Shown here: in pieces, positions 1 through 9,874 of the stretch
Numbering within the stretch: the stretch's first letter is position 1
Layout of the letters: each line of letters starts with the position of its first letter
NCBI RefSeq assembly: GCF_023015965.1
Contig: NZ_JALKAN010000003.1
Location: forward strand, 1 to 64,000
DNA: 64,000 bases
Source of the DNA: Allomuricauda sp. F6463D
Lineage (GTDB): Bacteria; Bacteroidota; Bacteroidia; Flavobacteriales; Flavobacteriaceae
Direction: 5' to 3'
Notes under the pieces: generated by a model
The model's database searches: none
Seen by the model: the letters and a program-made list of their open reading frames with translations, nothing else
What the model was told of the DNA's origin: nothing
Made by a program: the position numbers and the translations under genes

Positions 1-3000
1 AGTGCGACGATAGATGTCACGACCAACGGTGACACGGTGATCGAGGCCGACGAGGTGGTCACCGTTACCCTGAACTCCACTGACAACGGGACGCTCAGTG
101 CAACTGATGGCGAGGGGACGAGCAGTTTCACGGACGACGATGTTGTTGGCTTCACCATTGTGGAATCTGATGGATCTACTGTAACCTCTGAGACAGGGGG
201 CACGGACACATTTACGGTTGTTTTGGACTCCCAGCCTGTCACGGATGTTGTATTTGATATTACCTCCAGTGATACGAGCGAAGGAACGGTTGATTTGACT
301 TCCTTGACCTTCACGAACGCAAACTGGAACACTCCGCAAGAGGTCACGGTTACAGGTGTTAATGATATTATAATTGATGGCACACAGACGTATAATATTA
401 CGGTAAGTGTGAACGATGCTGCAAGTGATGATAATTTTGATGGATTGTCCAATGCGGTATCTGTGAATAATACAGATGATGATGTTGCCGGTTTCACCAT
501 TGTGGAATCTGATGGTACCACGGTGACCTCTGAGACAGGGGACACGGACACCTTCACTGTTGTCCTAAATAGGGGGCCGTTTTTAGGAAACGTTGTTTTG
601 GATATTGAATCTGAAAATCTTGTAGAGGGTACAGTATCGCCTTCAACCCTTACATTTACAACAGGAAACTGGGATACACCACAAGAAGTGACAATTACTG
701 GTGTTGATGACGCTTTGTTGGATGGTGCTCAAAATTTTAATATTAATGTAAGTGTAGATGAGTTTAACAGTGCTATTTCTTATCTCTTGGTCCCAGGCCA
801 GACAGTTTCGGTGACAAATATGGACGACGATAGTGCTTCAGTTACCATTGCAGATGCCAGTGGTAATGAAGATAGTGGGCCCATTACTGTTTCAGCAACC
901 TTAAACAATGCAGTTGTTGGTGGTTTCTCCGTAAATGTTAGTACGGTGGATGGTACAGCGACCACTGCGGATTCGGATTACACTCTTATTGCTGGACAAA
1001 CCTTAGAGTTTGACGGTAATGCTGGAGAAGTACAGACTTTTGAGGTAATTCCCACGGCTGATGCCAAAATAGAGGCCGACGAAAGTCTAACAATTAGAAT
1101 GGACAATTTAGCAGGTACGGCTTTTACTGTGGATATTTTAGATACTGCTACGATTACAATAAATAATGATGATTCTTGTAGGGCAGGCACAACAGCACCA
1201 ACTATAAATGCTACGGGCACTGCTTTTTGTGATGCATTTAACCAAGAACTGGATTTGTATGTTTCCGACGCGGAACCAGTTGGTACGGAACTACGATGGA
1301 GTACAAACTCCGATATTTCGGTGAGCGGAGATTATTTAGGGAGTAGTGTGGTTAATACACCCGGCACTTATTATGGGTTCTTTTACGATGCCACCAACGA
1401 TTGTTTTAGTAATGCTACTCCTGTGACCTTGACCCAAAGCTTTACACCGTCAACAGGAACGGCTTCAAACTTGGGAGCTTGTAGCGATGCCACAGAAGGT
1501 GTTGCTTTGGTTGATCTTGATTCGAGCTTGTCCGATGCCGACCCAGGAGATTGGGTATTGTTGACTGCACCTGCAGGAGCTTCAGTATCCATAAATGTTG
1601 ATAACATCATCAATTTTGATGGACAGCCCGAAGGCGACTATACCTTTAGGTATACCACTACGGGTGCCACCGGAACATGCTCCAACCAAAGCGTGGATAT
1701 TACCGTAACCGTTAACGATTGTTCCGGCCCCTGTGATGCAGGCAATACAGCACCACAGTTCAATGGTGTGGATACTACCATAGCCTTTTGCGATGTGGTC
1801 GATGCCAACCTAAGCAGTTATGTAACCGGCACAGCACCTGCTGGAACGGTACTTACATGGAGTACAAGTAATATCCCCTCGGAAAGTGAGGCACATTTAA
1901 ACAACCCCAACGTGGTTGAGCCAGGAACCTATTACGGTTTTTATTACGATGCTGCCAACGATTGTGGCAGTCCCTTACTGGCATTGACCTTAATACGAAA
2001 TTTTACGGCCACTATCGATAGTACAGATGGAGGTGTTTCCTGTGGGCCAAGTATATTGGACCTTACCGCAAGTGCATCTGTGGAAGATGAAAGTACGATC
2101 AGCTATACTTGGTACGATGCCCCAACAGGCGGTAATATTGTAGGAACTAGCGATACTTTTACTACAAATACATTGTCCGAGACCACCTCGTTTTATGTGA
2201 CTGCTTCAGCAAACGGATGTGAATCTGAACGGGTGGAAGTAATCGCTACAATTTACAATGAACTTTCCGCAGGTATTCCAATTGAAGACCTAACGGTTTG
2301 TAATGTTTCCAGTGACGAAGGAACGACCACATTTGATCTGGACGATGGTTTAATGGGACAAGATGCAGGAACATGGACTTTAATTACAGACCCATCCAAT
2401 GGAGATTTGACTATAGGAACAGGTAATAGTATCGATTTTACAGGACTTGCAAGTGGAGCATATGTATTTGAATACACTACGGACCCTGTAGGTGACTGTA
2501 CGGAAACTTCATCAGTACAGTTGACCATTACCGTGCAAGATTGTATTACCAATGAAGCGATTGACTTGGCGATTATAAAAGAGGTGGATGATGATAAAAA
2601 GGAAGTGCTTTTAGATACCGAAGTCACTTTTACTATAACTGTGGAAAACACGACTATGAACAGGGTGCAGGATATTGTGGTGAGTGATGTTTTGGAAGCT
2701 GAGTTTGAATATCTATCCAGTTCACCATCCAAAGGAAATTATGATGAAACCACTGGTGAATGGACGATTGATGAGTTGGTAGGGGAAGAAAGTGTTTCTT
2801 TGGAAATTAGTGTTAGGGTAATTGAATTGGGTACATTAGCAAATACCGCTACGTTGCTTTCATCCGTTCCCGAAGATGATACTACGGAGAACAATATGGC
2901 AATGGCAGAGGTGAAGGTAATCCCTACTGAATGTGTAGATCCAGGAACATTGTGTAACATCTTTTCGCCCAATGGTGATGAGTATAACCAAACCTTAAAA

Positions 3001-3219
3001 TTTATAGATCCTGAAGATGAATACACTAAAAATAGTTTAGAAATTTTTGACCGTTACGGCAACAGTGTCTTCCAAATGGATGGATATGATAGTTCTTGGG
3101 ACGGAACAGGGAAAAATGGGGATTTGCCCAATGGAACATATTTCTATATTCTAGATTTAGATACAACGGATGGCAGTGATGAAGATGTGGTTAAAGGATG
3201 GATTCAAATTGTAAGGTAA
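1..3219 (+). CDS. T9SS-secreted repeat adhesin with gliding-motility C-terminal domain (5' partial)
   Basis: The reading frame is open from base 1 to the TAA at 3217-3219 and has no convincing start, so the gene begins upstream of the window. The visible part (about 1,072 residues) starts with Calx-beta-like repeats ending in acidic DDD/NDD turns (142-831 are two clear tandem units). These are followed by Cys-containing Ig-like modules around 1170-2560, a DUF11-type conserved repeat near 2560-2920, and a C-terminal domain from about 2935 with CNIFSPNGD, DRYGN, WDGT, LPNGTYFY and GWIQIVR. That last block matches the gliding-motility-associated (type B) T9SS sorting domain, so the protein is expected on the cell surface or secreted. 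PorP/SprF and OmpA genes follow directly, the usual partners of such substrates. A role in adhesion or gliding is an inference. Confidence 0.9.
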   Translation, partial: SATIDVTTNGDTVIEADEVVTVTLNSTDNGTLSATDGEGTSSFTDDDVVGFTIVESDGSTVTSETGGTDTFTVVLDSQPVTDVVFDITSSDTSEGTVDLTSLTFTNANWNTPQEVTVTGVNDIIIDGTQTYNITVSVNDAASDDNFDGLSNAVSVNNTDDDVAGFTIVESDGTTVTSETGDTDTFTVVLNRGPFLGNVVLDIESENLVEGTVSPSTLTFTTGNWDTPQEVTITGVDDALLDGAQNFNINVSVDEFNSAISYLLVPGQTVSVTNMDDDSASVTIADASGNEDSGPITVSATLNNAVVGGFSVNVSTVDGTATTADSDYTLIAGQTLEFDGNAGEVQTFEVIPTADAKIEADESLTIRMDNLAGTAFTVDILDTATITINNDDSCRAGTTAPTINATGTAFCDAFNQELDLYVSDAEPVGTELRWSTNSDISVSGDYLGSSVVNTPGTYYGFFYDATNDCFSNATPVTLTQSFTPSTGTASNLGACSDATEGVALVDLDSSLSDADPGDWVLLTAPAGASVSINVDNIINFDGQPEGDYTFRYTTTGATGTCSNQSVDITVTVNDCSGPCDAGNTAPQFNGVDTTIAFCDVVDANLSSYVTGTAPAGTVLTWSTSNIPSESEAHLNNPNVVEPGTYYGFYYDAANDCGSPLLALTLIRNFTATIDSTDGGVSCGPSILDLTASASVEDESTISYTWYDAPTGGNIVGTSDTFTTNTLSETTSFYVTASANGCESERVEVIATIYNELSAGIPIEDLTVCNVSSDEGTTTFDLDDGLMGQDAGTWTLITDPSNGDLTIGTGNSIDFTGLASGAYVFEYTTDPVGDCTETSSVQLTITVQDCITNEAIDLAIIKEVDDDKKEVLLDTEVTFTITVENTTMNRVQDIVVSDVLEAEFEYLSSSPSKGNYDETTGEWTIDELVGEESVSLEISVRVIELGTLANTATLLSSVPEDDTTENNMAMAEVKVIPTECVDPGTLCNIFSPNGDEYNQTLKFIDPEDEYTKNSLEIFDRYGNSVFQMDGYDSSWDGTGKNGDLPNGTYFYILDLDTTDGSDEDVVKGWIQIVR
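142..831 (+). repeat. two tandem ~114-116-codon Calx-beta-like repeats
   Basis: Unit 1 (142-483) and unit 2 (484-831) encode near-identical openings, V(V/A)GFTIVESDG(S/T)TVTSETG, then TDTFTVVL, NW(N/D)TPQEVT(V/I)TGV and a closing DDD. The units are clearly duplicated but have diverged in the middle, including an extra loop in unit 2. More units probably lie upstream of the window. Confidence 0.85.
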
Positions 3220-3227
3220 AAACGAAA

Positions 3228-4223
3228 ATGCCAGATAAAATAATCGTTTCAACGTACAGAAAAGTATTGCTCTTGGTTCTTATGGCAGTAGGCTATGTCC
3301 ATGCCCAAAAAGAGCCACAGTACACCCAGTACATGTACAATATTGGGAGCTTTAACCCGGCCTATGTGGGCACGGTGGAAAGTCCGGAGATCATTGGGCT
3401 GTACCGTGCACAATGGGTAGATGTTCCCGGAGCACCGACCACCATACGGGCAGGAGCCAATATTCCATTCAGTAATGAGAAAATGGGACTGGGGGTCAAC
3501 ATTGTGAACGATGTGTTGGGGCCTTCCACACAAACCTATTTTGATGTGGCCTATTCCTATGAAATACAGGTGTCTGACGAGACTAAACTCTCCTTTGGGC
3601 TCAACGCGGGAGGTTCTTCGCTCAATATGGATTATTCCAAAGGGACATTTGATGATCCAACTGATGCATCCATTTTTGGTGATACTTATAGCAATTTTTA
3701 CCCCACGGTGGGCGCAGGCTTGTTTATGTACCACGAAGAGGATTGGTATTTGGGCGCTTCCGTTCCCAACTTTTTAACCGACGAGCTTTATAACGACGAA
3801 GTGGCCACCATTGTGGACGATTATATGCAGCTTAACGTGATTGGTGGGTATGTGTTCCAACTGAGCGACCAAACCAAATTGAAACCAGCATTTTTGGTCA
3901 ACTATCTTAAGGGATCACCAGTTACCGTTAACCTATCGGCCAATTTCCAGTTTATAGATGCACTTACCATCGGAGCGTCTTACCGACTTGATAATGCGGT
4001 GAGCGGCCTGGCAGGTTTTCAGATTTCCAATGCCATGTTCATAGGGTATTCTTACGATTATAACACCAATGGTCTTGGCGAGTACAGCGGTGGTTCCCAT
4101 GAGGCCATTTTAAAATTTTATATAGGGCGAGGTGGTTTTGGTTCCGGTAGTAAAAAGACCAAGAACAAACAATCAAAAAGTAAAAGTAAAGGTAAGCAGA
4201 TAGATTCCCCAAGATTTTTCTAA
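3228..4223 (+). CDS. PorP/SprF family type IX secretion outer membrane protein
   Basis: 331-residue protein of the PorP/SprF family, outer-membrane beta-barrels that partner specific T9SS substrates. The ATG at 3228 is chosen over an in-frame ATG at 3198 because it sits just after the adhesin stop (3219) and leads straight into a signal peptide ending VHAQ. The family hallmark follows at the mature N-terminus (QKEPQYTQYMYNIGSFNPAYVGT), then repeated amphipathic strands (GLYRAQW, GLGVNIVND, GLNAGGSSL, YLGASVPNF). The C-terminus is a basic Lys/Ser-rich tail. It lies 8 nt after the adhesin gene and 1 nt before the OmpA gene, so the three are very likely one operon. In Flavobacterium, SprF is needed to secrete the adjacent adhesin SprB; the same pairing is inferred here. 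Confidence 0.92.
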   Translation: MPDKIIVSTYRKVLLLVLMAVGYVHAQKEPQYTQYMYNIGSFNPAYVGTVESPEIIGLYRAQWVDVPGAPTTIRAGANIPFSNEKMGLGVNIVNDVLGPSTQTYFDVAYSYEIQVSDETKLSFGLNAGGSSLNMDYSKGTFDDPTDASIFGDTYSNFYPTVGAGLFMYHEEDWYLGASVPNFLTDELYNDEVATIVDDYMQLNVIGGYVFQLSDQTKLKPAFLVNYLKGSPVTVNLSANFQFIDALTIGASYRLDNAVSGLAGFQISNAMFIGYSYDYNTNGLGEYSGGSHEAILKFYIGRGGFGSGSKKTKNKQSKSKSKGKQIDSPRFF

Positions 4224-4224
4224 C

Positions 4225-6168
4225 ATGAACCAGCTAAAAAAAATACAGATAACACTATGGGCAACCCTTCTGGGCGTGGTTTTCTGCTTCGCCCAAAACA
4301 AGCAATCCGAAGGGGATGTTCTATTTTTTCAATACGAGTACCAAAAAGCGGTCAGAGCTTACGAGACACAACTTTCTGAAGGTACATTGTCCAAACAGCA
4401 ATTTTTGAACTTGGCGGATGCCTATTTCGAAACTGATAATTTTGAAAAAGCTTCAGAGGCCTATTTGGAAATGTATGCCCAAGATACCCTGTTGGGTGCC
4501 CATCATTATAATAAATTATTGCAGAGCCTTTCCAAAACTCCAATTGTAGAGGGAAAAGAAGCGGTTTTGTCCCGTATTTTAGCAACTTTTCCAAAAGAGT
4601 TGAAAGAGAATATGGATTTCAACAATCAACTGTTGCAAGATGGTTCACAAGAACATCGGTTGGATTATGAGATTTTTAATTTGGAGGACAATAGCCCGCA
4701 AACAGATTTTGCGCCAAGTTTTTATAACGATAATCTCCTGTTTTCCAGTGGCCGTCAGATAAACAAAAAATTACGGTACGAACCGGGCAACGAAAGCTAT
4801 TTCAATATATATAAATCGGAAATCCAATCTTCTGGGCAAATAGGGTCGTTGCAGGTTTTTGAAGCTGTGGAAGACACGGATTACCACAAGGCCACGCCTT
4901 CATTCTCAGCGGCCTTGAACAGTGTTTTCTACGTAGTTTCCAATACGCAAAATGGAGAACTTGCTTTTGATTCGAATGGAAAAAATGCCTTGTCCATTGC
5001 CAAGCAGGTCATAGGAGGAACCAATCAATTGCTGTTAAAAGATTTGAGCACTTCGTTCTATTACCCATTTTATGATGATACTAACGGCAAGCTTTATTTT
5101 TCGGCTGATTTTGAAGATGGCTACGGGGGAACCGATATATATTTTGTGTATACCAATAATGGGCAGATAATGTCCGCGCCTATTAATTTAGGACCGCGAA
5201 TCAACTCATCGGGGAATGAGATTGCCCCGTTTATTTTCGAGAACAGTTTTTACTTTGCTTCTGATGTATTCTATGGTCTAGGAGGAATGGACATCTATAA
5301 ATCCAATATGGAAGAAGAGGATTTTGGAATCCCGATCAACCTTGGAGACCAAATCAATTCCGAATTTGATGATTTTGGTTTGGTTATTAGAAACGAAGGG
5401 GAAGGTTTGTTGGGGTATTTTGCTTCTAACCGACCCGGTGGAAAGGGTAAAGACGATATCTACGGTTTTAAGGTGAATGAAAAGCCCGGACTAAAAACGT
5501 TGACATTTAAAGGTGAGGTGGTAAATTCCCATACATCCAATGTGGTACCTGATGCTGTTGTAAGTCTATGGAACATGGATGGCGAGGAGGTAGCAAGAAC
5601 CACTTCAGATGAAAATGGCCAATACCGATTGGAAATTCCTTACGAGGTGGAGGTGGTGATTGAAGCAACCAAACAACGATATTCGAGGTTTATAGAGCAA
5701 TTTTCTGAAGAGGATTTGGAAGCATTGAACAACCAATCCTATACTATTGGGATTTCCTTGTACGATGATATGGTAGAGGAACGAGAAGGGCAAAAAGTAG
5801 TAAAAATGGATGATTTCTATTTTGATACGAGCTCTACCCAATTAACAGAGGGAATCAAAACTGAATTGAACAAAGTTGTGGATTTTATGAAAGCTTTTCC
5901 AGAGGCCCAACTTCGGATAGAAACCTATACGGATAGCAGAGGGGGTAGCAATACCAACTTTAAACTTACTCAAGGCCGTTCGGATGCCATTAAAAAGTAC
6001 TTGGTGGAAAATGGAGTGCCTGCCATCAGTATTTTGTACACCATAGGTTATGGGGAAGATAAAATATTGAACAATTGCACCAATGGTGTATTCTGCTTGG
6101 AAACATTGCATAAGCAAAACCAGCGTTCCCTTGTGGTAGTGCTCAATGATAATGTATTTTTTGATTAA
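4225..6168 (+). CDS. OmpA family protein with TPR, PD40 and carboxypeptidase-regulatory-like domains
   Basis: 647-residue envelope protein with a signal peptide ending VVFCFAQ. It carries TPR-like helices at about 25-120, PD40/WD40-like beta-propeller repeats at about 155-425 (FSSGRQ, YFSADFEDGYGGTDIYF, GGMDIYKSN, GKGKDDIYGF), a carboxypeptidase-regulatory-like beta-sandwich at about 430-500, and a C-terminal OmpA domain at about 530-645. The OmpA motif TDSRG...N.KLTQGRS that binds peptidoglycan is present. This architecture matches PorE-type proteins, which anchor the T9SS periplasmic ring to peptidoglycan, and the OmpA proteins paired with PorP/SprF. It is the last gene of the adhesin operon. 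A single base separates its stop from the stop of the convergent transporter gene. Confidence 0.9.
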   Translation: MNQLKKIQITLWATLLGVVFCFAQNKQSEGDVLFFQYEYQKAVRAYETQLSEGTLSKQQFLNLADAYFETDNFEKASEAYLEMYAQDTLLGAHHYNKLLQSLSKTPIVEGKEAVLSRILATFPKELKENMDFNNQLLQDGSQEHRLDYEIFNLEDNSPQTDFAPSFYNDNLLFSSGRQINKKLRYEPGNESYFNIYKSEIQSSGQIGSLQVFEAVEDTDYHKATPSFSAALNSVFYVVSNTQNGELAFDSNGKNALSIAKQVIGGTNQLLLKDLSTSFYYPFYDDTNGKLYFSADFEDGYGGTDIYFVYTNNGQIMSAPINLGPRINSSGNEIAPFIFENSFYFASDVFYGLGGMDIYKSNMEEEDFGIPINLGDQINSEFDDFGLVIRNEGEGLLGYFASNRPGGKGKDDIYGFKVNEKPGLKTLTFKGEVVNSHTSNVVPDAVVSLWNMDGEEVARTTSDENGQYRLEIPYEVEVVIEATKQRYSRFIEQFSEEDLEALNNQSYTIGISLYDDMVEEREGQKVVKMDDFYFDTSSTQLTEGIKTELNKVVDFMKAFPEAQLRIETYTDSRGGSNTNFKLTQGRSDAIKKYLVENGVPAISILYTIGYGEDKILNNCTNGVFCLETLHKQNQRSLVVVLNDNVFFD

Positions 6169-6169
6169 C

Positions 6170-7414
6170 CTAAGCCAGAAGCATCCAACAATAATACAGG
6201 GCAAATAGCGAAAGAAACAAGATACCAATATAAGTAAGGGTCCTCATTGCCATTTTGGGTCTATGTTCCAAAGGAACATCTTTTCCAATTACTGTTTTTA
6301 GGTTCATCCATCCCAATATCGGAGCAAATATAAAAGATACAAAAGTGGCCAATCCGACCAAGTCTCCCATGTTTGCGCCAAAAAAACTGATTACCATCCA
6401 ATTGATAAATGCCATCGCAATGACCATCAATGAAAAGGCATGTTTCCTATTGTAAATGGTTTTTGTTGGATATAGTTTTTGCAATACGTCCAAACTAACC
6501 CTGGAGATGGCGTCATGTGCCGTCATGCATGTACTTAACATTGTGGCAAAGGCGGCCACTGCAATAAAAAAGTAAGCCCAAGTCCCAATATGAGTGGTGA
6601 ACAGGTTTACCAATTGATCGGCAAAAACCACAGCATTTCCGCTTAATTCGGTTCCAGTACCATATAAGGTCATCCACCCAATAATCATAAAAAACAGGGC
6701 AAGTACCGCGGTCATTGCATACCCTACGTTAAATTCTTGGAGCACTATTTTTAGTGAAGGCTTTTTCTTCATGGTTTTAAGGTTTTCCATACCCCAAAGA
6801 CTTACCCAGCCAGATGCCTCTACCGCTGTGGGCATCCATCCAACAAGGCCGATCAAGAATAAAATGCCTACTTCGTTAAATATTTCTGGTCTCTCATAAG
6901 ACATGCTATTGGGTACGGGCCCTTTTTGTAGTACCAGCACTGTAGTAACCAATAGTGCAACAAAAAGTATGGTGATAACGGCCTTTAAGGTGTTTTCTAG
7001 GAACTTGTATTTTCCAATAATCAAAAGTAAACTGATAAATACAAATAAGCCCAGTGATATGGTTTCTGCACTTACCGTAGTTACATCGAACAGATTCATG
7101 AAGAGACCTGCTGTTACCACATAAAGCGCAGCCAAAATAGTAAAAGTAGAAATTAGGGTCACAAAAGCATAGATCCATAAATAGGTCTTGCCCAAATTTA
7201 GATATCCTTCAATAAGACTTTTTTCCGTAACTGTTGTGTACCGAATACCGAACTCAAAAAAGGGATATTTGAACAAATTGGCCAAAAGTATGGGAATAAC
7301 CATTATCCATCCATATTGGGCACCAGCCTTGGTTGAAAGCACCAAATGGGATGTGCCAATGGCCATACTTGCGAACAATAGACCGGGACCAAGGGCCTTT
7401 AACAATGCCTTCAT
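6170..7414 (-). CDS. divergent Nramp-family transporter lacking the canonical metal-binding motifs
   Basis: 414-residue inner-membrane protein with about 11 hydrophobic segments. The opening (KALGPGLLFASMAIGTSHLV, then GAQYG) is that of the Nramp/SLC11 family. In true Nramps, TM1 carries DPGN and TM6 carries MPH, which coordinate Mn2+ or Fe2+. Here the TM1 position reads SMAIGTSH (residues 16-23) and the TM6 position reads WMPTAVEAS (residues 193-201), so the TM1 Asp/Asn are absent and the His of MPH is replaced by Thr. The fold is therefore supported, but Mn2+/Fe2+ transport is not. Magnesium-type or other cargo, as in Nramp-related groups, is possible. It is convergent with the OmpA gene; an AT-rich 81-bp gap separates it from the peptidase gene upstream. 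Confidence 0.85.
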   Translation of the reverse strand: MKALLKALGPGLLFASMAIGTSHLVLSTKAGAQYGWIMVIPILLANLFKYPFFEFGIRYTTVTEKSLIEGYLNLGKTYLWIYAFVTLISTFTILAALYVVTAGLFMNLFDVTTVSAETISLGLFVFISLLLIIGKYKFLENTLKAVITILFVALLVTTVLVLQKGPVPNSMSYERPEIFNEVGILFLIGLVGWMPTAVEASGWVSLWGMENLKTMKKKPSLKIVLQEFNVGYAMTAVLALFFMIIGWMTLYGTGTELSGNAVVFADQLVNLFTTHIGTWAYFFIAVAAFATMLSTCMTAHDAISRVSLDVLQKLYPTKTIYNRKHAFSLMVIAMAFINWMVISFFGANMGDLVGLATFVSFIFAPILGWMNLKTVIGKDVPLEHRPKMAMRTLTYIGILFLSLFALYYCWMLLA

Positions 7415-7495
7415 GCAGTTTGTTTGTTAATTTTTTGGGCTGGAAGATATATTTTTTTGTTGAAAATTTTCAAGTTTTTTAATGCTTGGAATCGT

Positions 7496-9874
7496 TTATT
7501 CTTTTCCTAGAAGTGATTTCTGGAACAGTTTAAAGATGCGGGTATACTCATCGGTCCAGCTGCTGGGTTCAACAAATCCATGTCTTTCAACAGGATAGAC
7601 CGCCATTTCCCAGTTTTCCTTACCAAGTTCTATTAAACGTTGGGACAATCGGACCATATCCTGAAAATGTACATTGTCGTCCACCATGCCGTGCAAAATC
7701 AAAAGGTCGCCTTGTAATCCATCTGCAAAATAAATAGGTGAACTTCGTTTGTAGGCCAAACTATCCGTGGCAGGAGTATTCAATATTCGAGCGGTATAGC
7801 CATGGTTGTAGGCTGCCCAATCCCCAACCGATCTTATGGCACCACCTGCACTGAACGTATCCGGGGCGTTAAACATCCCCATAAGTGTGATAAATCCACC
7901 GTAAGAACCTCCATAGATTCCAACTTTATCTGTGTCAATCCCATATTCGTCCATGAGCATTTTGGCACCATCCACTTGATCGGACAAATCTTTCCCGCCC
8001 ATATGTCGGTATATGCCCGTACGCCAATCCCTGCCGTAACCGGCACTTCCGCGGTAATCAATATCGAGTACCGTATAACCATTATCTACCAAAAGATTGT
8101 GGAACATATACTCTCTGAAATAGGAGCTCCACCATTTGTGCGCGTTCTGCAGGTACCCTGCACCATGGACAAAAATCACAGCTGCTTTATTTTGTACCGA
8201 TGTTTCCGGTTGATAAAGTCTTGCGTGAACTTCTGCACCATCCGATGCTTTGAAGGTGATGATCTCCGGATCTTTCCAATCATAGGCATTGAATGTTTCC
8301 ATATTGGAATCCGTAATTTGTTCCGCTTGGGTTGATCTCTTACCTTTTATAGGGTTATTTTGAATGTACAACTCCGTGGGTTTATTGGAATAGGAATAGA
8401 GAATGGCCATTTTATCCTCATTTGGGGAAAGAACGACGTCGTTTCTGCCCACCATATCGGTCAATTTTTCCCATTTGCCCCCTTTGAGCGACATGGAATA
8501 AAATTGGCGGTCTCCCGGGTGCGTTTTATTCGAAGTGAAATACCATCTGCTTTTATCTTTTGATATAAAAGCATCGTAAATTTCAAACTCCCCAGACGTT
8601 AAGGCCTTGTCGTTTTTGTTGTTGATATCCATTGTGTACAGGTGGGAATACCCTGTTTTTTCCGACATGAACCAAATTTTCTTGTCATCGGGCATCCATC
8701 CCATGTTGCCACCACGGTAACGACCTATGCCTGGGCCTCCCACCCAAGCTTCATCATGTTGACGGTCCAATTGTTCCACATTTCCGGTCTTGGGGTCAAG
8801 CAAAACAATCCATCGGTCCTTGTAATCGTTGGCCTGTATATCCAAAATGGCCTTGGTACCGTCCGTGTTCCAATGTGGGTTATTGATAAAGCCTATGCGG
8901 TCTTCATTTTCGTATTGTTTGTCTGGGTAATCCTTGGTATACTCGGGTAAGTAATCCAAACCTTCAAGATTGTCCAAGACTACGGGATAATTTTTACGGT
9001 TTTTTACATCGTACACAAACATTTCGTATTGTGTAGGTTCATCCCCAACTTTGGAACGTGTATTTTGGTCTTCGGTATAGCCCGATTCTGTTACAAAATG
9101 AGGTACTATGGTTCTTTTGGAATTTGGCTGATCCATTAAGGTATAGGTGATATATGATCCAGATGGGTCTATTTGCTGGCCAATGACCTGTTTTCCTTTG
9201 GTTTCGATTTCCAAAGGCTCCAAAATTTTCAGTTTTTCACTGATTTTCTCTCCGGCATCCTTCTTTGCCTTACGTTCCCGGAGTACATCAAAAATATCCA
9301 ATTGATCCTGGTACAGCCATTCATCTTTAGAGTTACGTTGCGGTTCTTTATCCTTGGATGTTACAAACTGTGTTTTTTGTTCCAGCAATCCTGATTCAAT
9401 ATTCCACGTAAAGAGTTCGCCACCCTTAACAAAAGCTACACTTTTTCCACTATCTGTAAAATGTGGGTTGCTTTCCCTTTCTTGGGTTTTGGTTATTGCG
9501 GTTGATTTATGGGTTGCAATATCCAAAAGGAAAATATCTCCATTTTTGGAAAATACAGCTTGCGTTTTGTCTGGGTTGTATGTTAATCTAGAAGATGGGA
9601 GCGAATTTGCGGTTAAAAAATCCACTTTATGAATTTTTTTATTTCCAACGGAATAGGCATGTAAAGAATCACTTAGCGCAGCACCCTTGGGGTTCCAATC
9701 AAAATAAAGTGTTTGTCCATCTGTGGACCAATAAGGGCTGGACGGTCTATGGCCAACAAAGGCATCACCTTGCATAATGTCCTTGATCTTTAAACTGGAG
9801 ACATTTCCTTTTTGAGCTAAAACCGTATTGAAAGTGATAAGAGAAAGTAATATAAATGTAAAAAATCTTCCCAT
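7496..9874 (-). CDS. S9 family (DPP4-like) prolyl oligopeptidase
   Basis: 792-residue exported serine peptidase. The N-terminal signal peptide ends TVLAQ. Residues about 35-530 form a DPP4-type beta-propeller (PYWSTDGQTLYFDW, MGWMPDDKKIWFMSE, SHLYTMD). The C-terminal alpha/beta-hydrolase domain holds the triad: Ser657 in GGSYGGF, Asp in VDDNVHF (732/733) and His765 in ERHGF. Such enzymes remove dipeptides, typically after proline, in the periplasm or at the outer membrane, and would feed peptides to uptake systems. The gene appears to be transcribed alone, with 571 bp of non-coding sequence upstream. Confidence 0.93.
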   Translation of the reverse strand: MGRFFTFILLSLITFNTVLAQKGNVSSLKIKDIMQGDAFVGHRPSSPYWSTDGQTLYFDWNPKGAALSDSLHAYSVGNKKIHKVDFLTANSLPSSRLTYNPDKTQAVFSKNGDIFLLDIATHKSTAITKTQERESNPHFTDSGKSVAFVKGGELFTWNIESGLLEQKTQFVTSKDKEPQRNSKDEWLYQDQLDIFDVLRERKAKKDAGEKISEKLKILEPLEIETKGKQVIGQQIDPSGSYITYTLMDQPNSKRTIVPHFVTESGYTEDQNTRSKVGDEPTQYEMFVYDVKNRKNYPVVLDNLEGLDYLPEYTKDYPDKQYENEDRIGFINNPHWNTDGTKAILDIQANDYKDRWIVLLDPKTGNVEQLDRQHDEAWVGGPGIGRYRGGNMGWMPDDKKIWFMSEKTGYSHLYTMDINNKNDKALTSGEFEIYDAFISKDKSRWYFTSNKTHPGDRQFYSMSLKGGKWEKLTDMVGRNDVVLSPNEDKMAILYSYSNKPTELYIQNNPIKGKRSTQAEQITDSNMETFNAYDWKDPEIITFKASDGAEVHARLYQPETSVQNKAAVIFVHGAGYLQNAHKWWSSYFREYMFHNLLVDNGYTVLDIDYRGSAGYGRDWRTGIYRHMGGKDLSDQVDGAKMLMDEYGIDTDKVGIYGGSYGGFITLMGMFNAPDTFSAGGAIRSVGDWAAYNHGYTARILNTPATDSLAYKRSSPIYFADGLQGDLLILHGMVDDNVHFQDMVRLSQRLIELGKENWEMAVYPVERHGFVEPSSWTDEYTRIFKLFQKSLLGKE

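Noticed and set aside
2253..3026. Long minus-strand ORFs antisense to the adhesin
   Set aside because: They are produced by the biased codons of the repeat protein and show low-complexity Ser/Val-rich translations.
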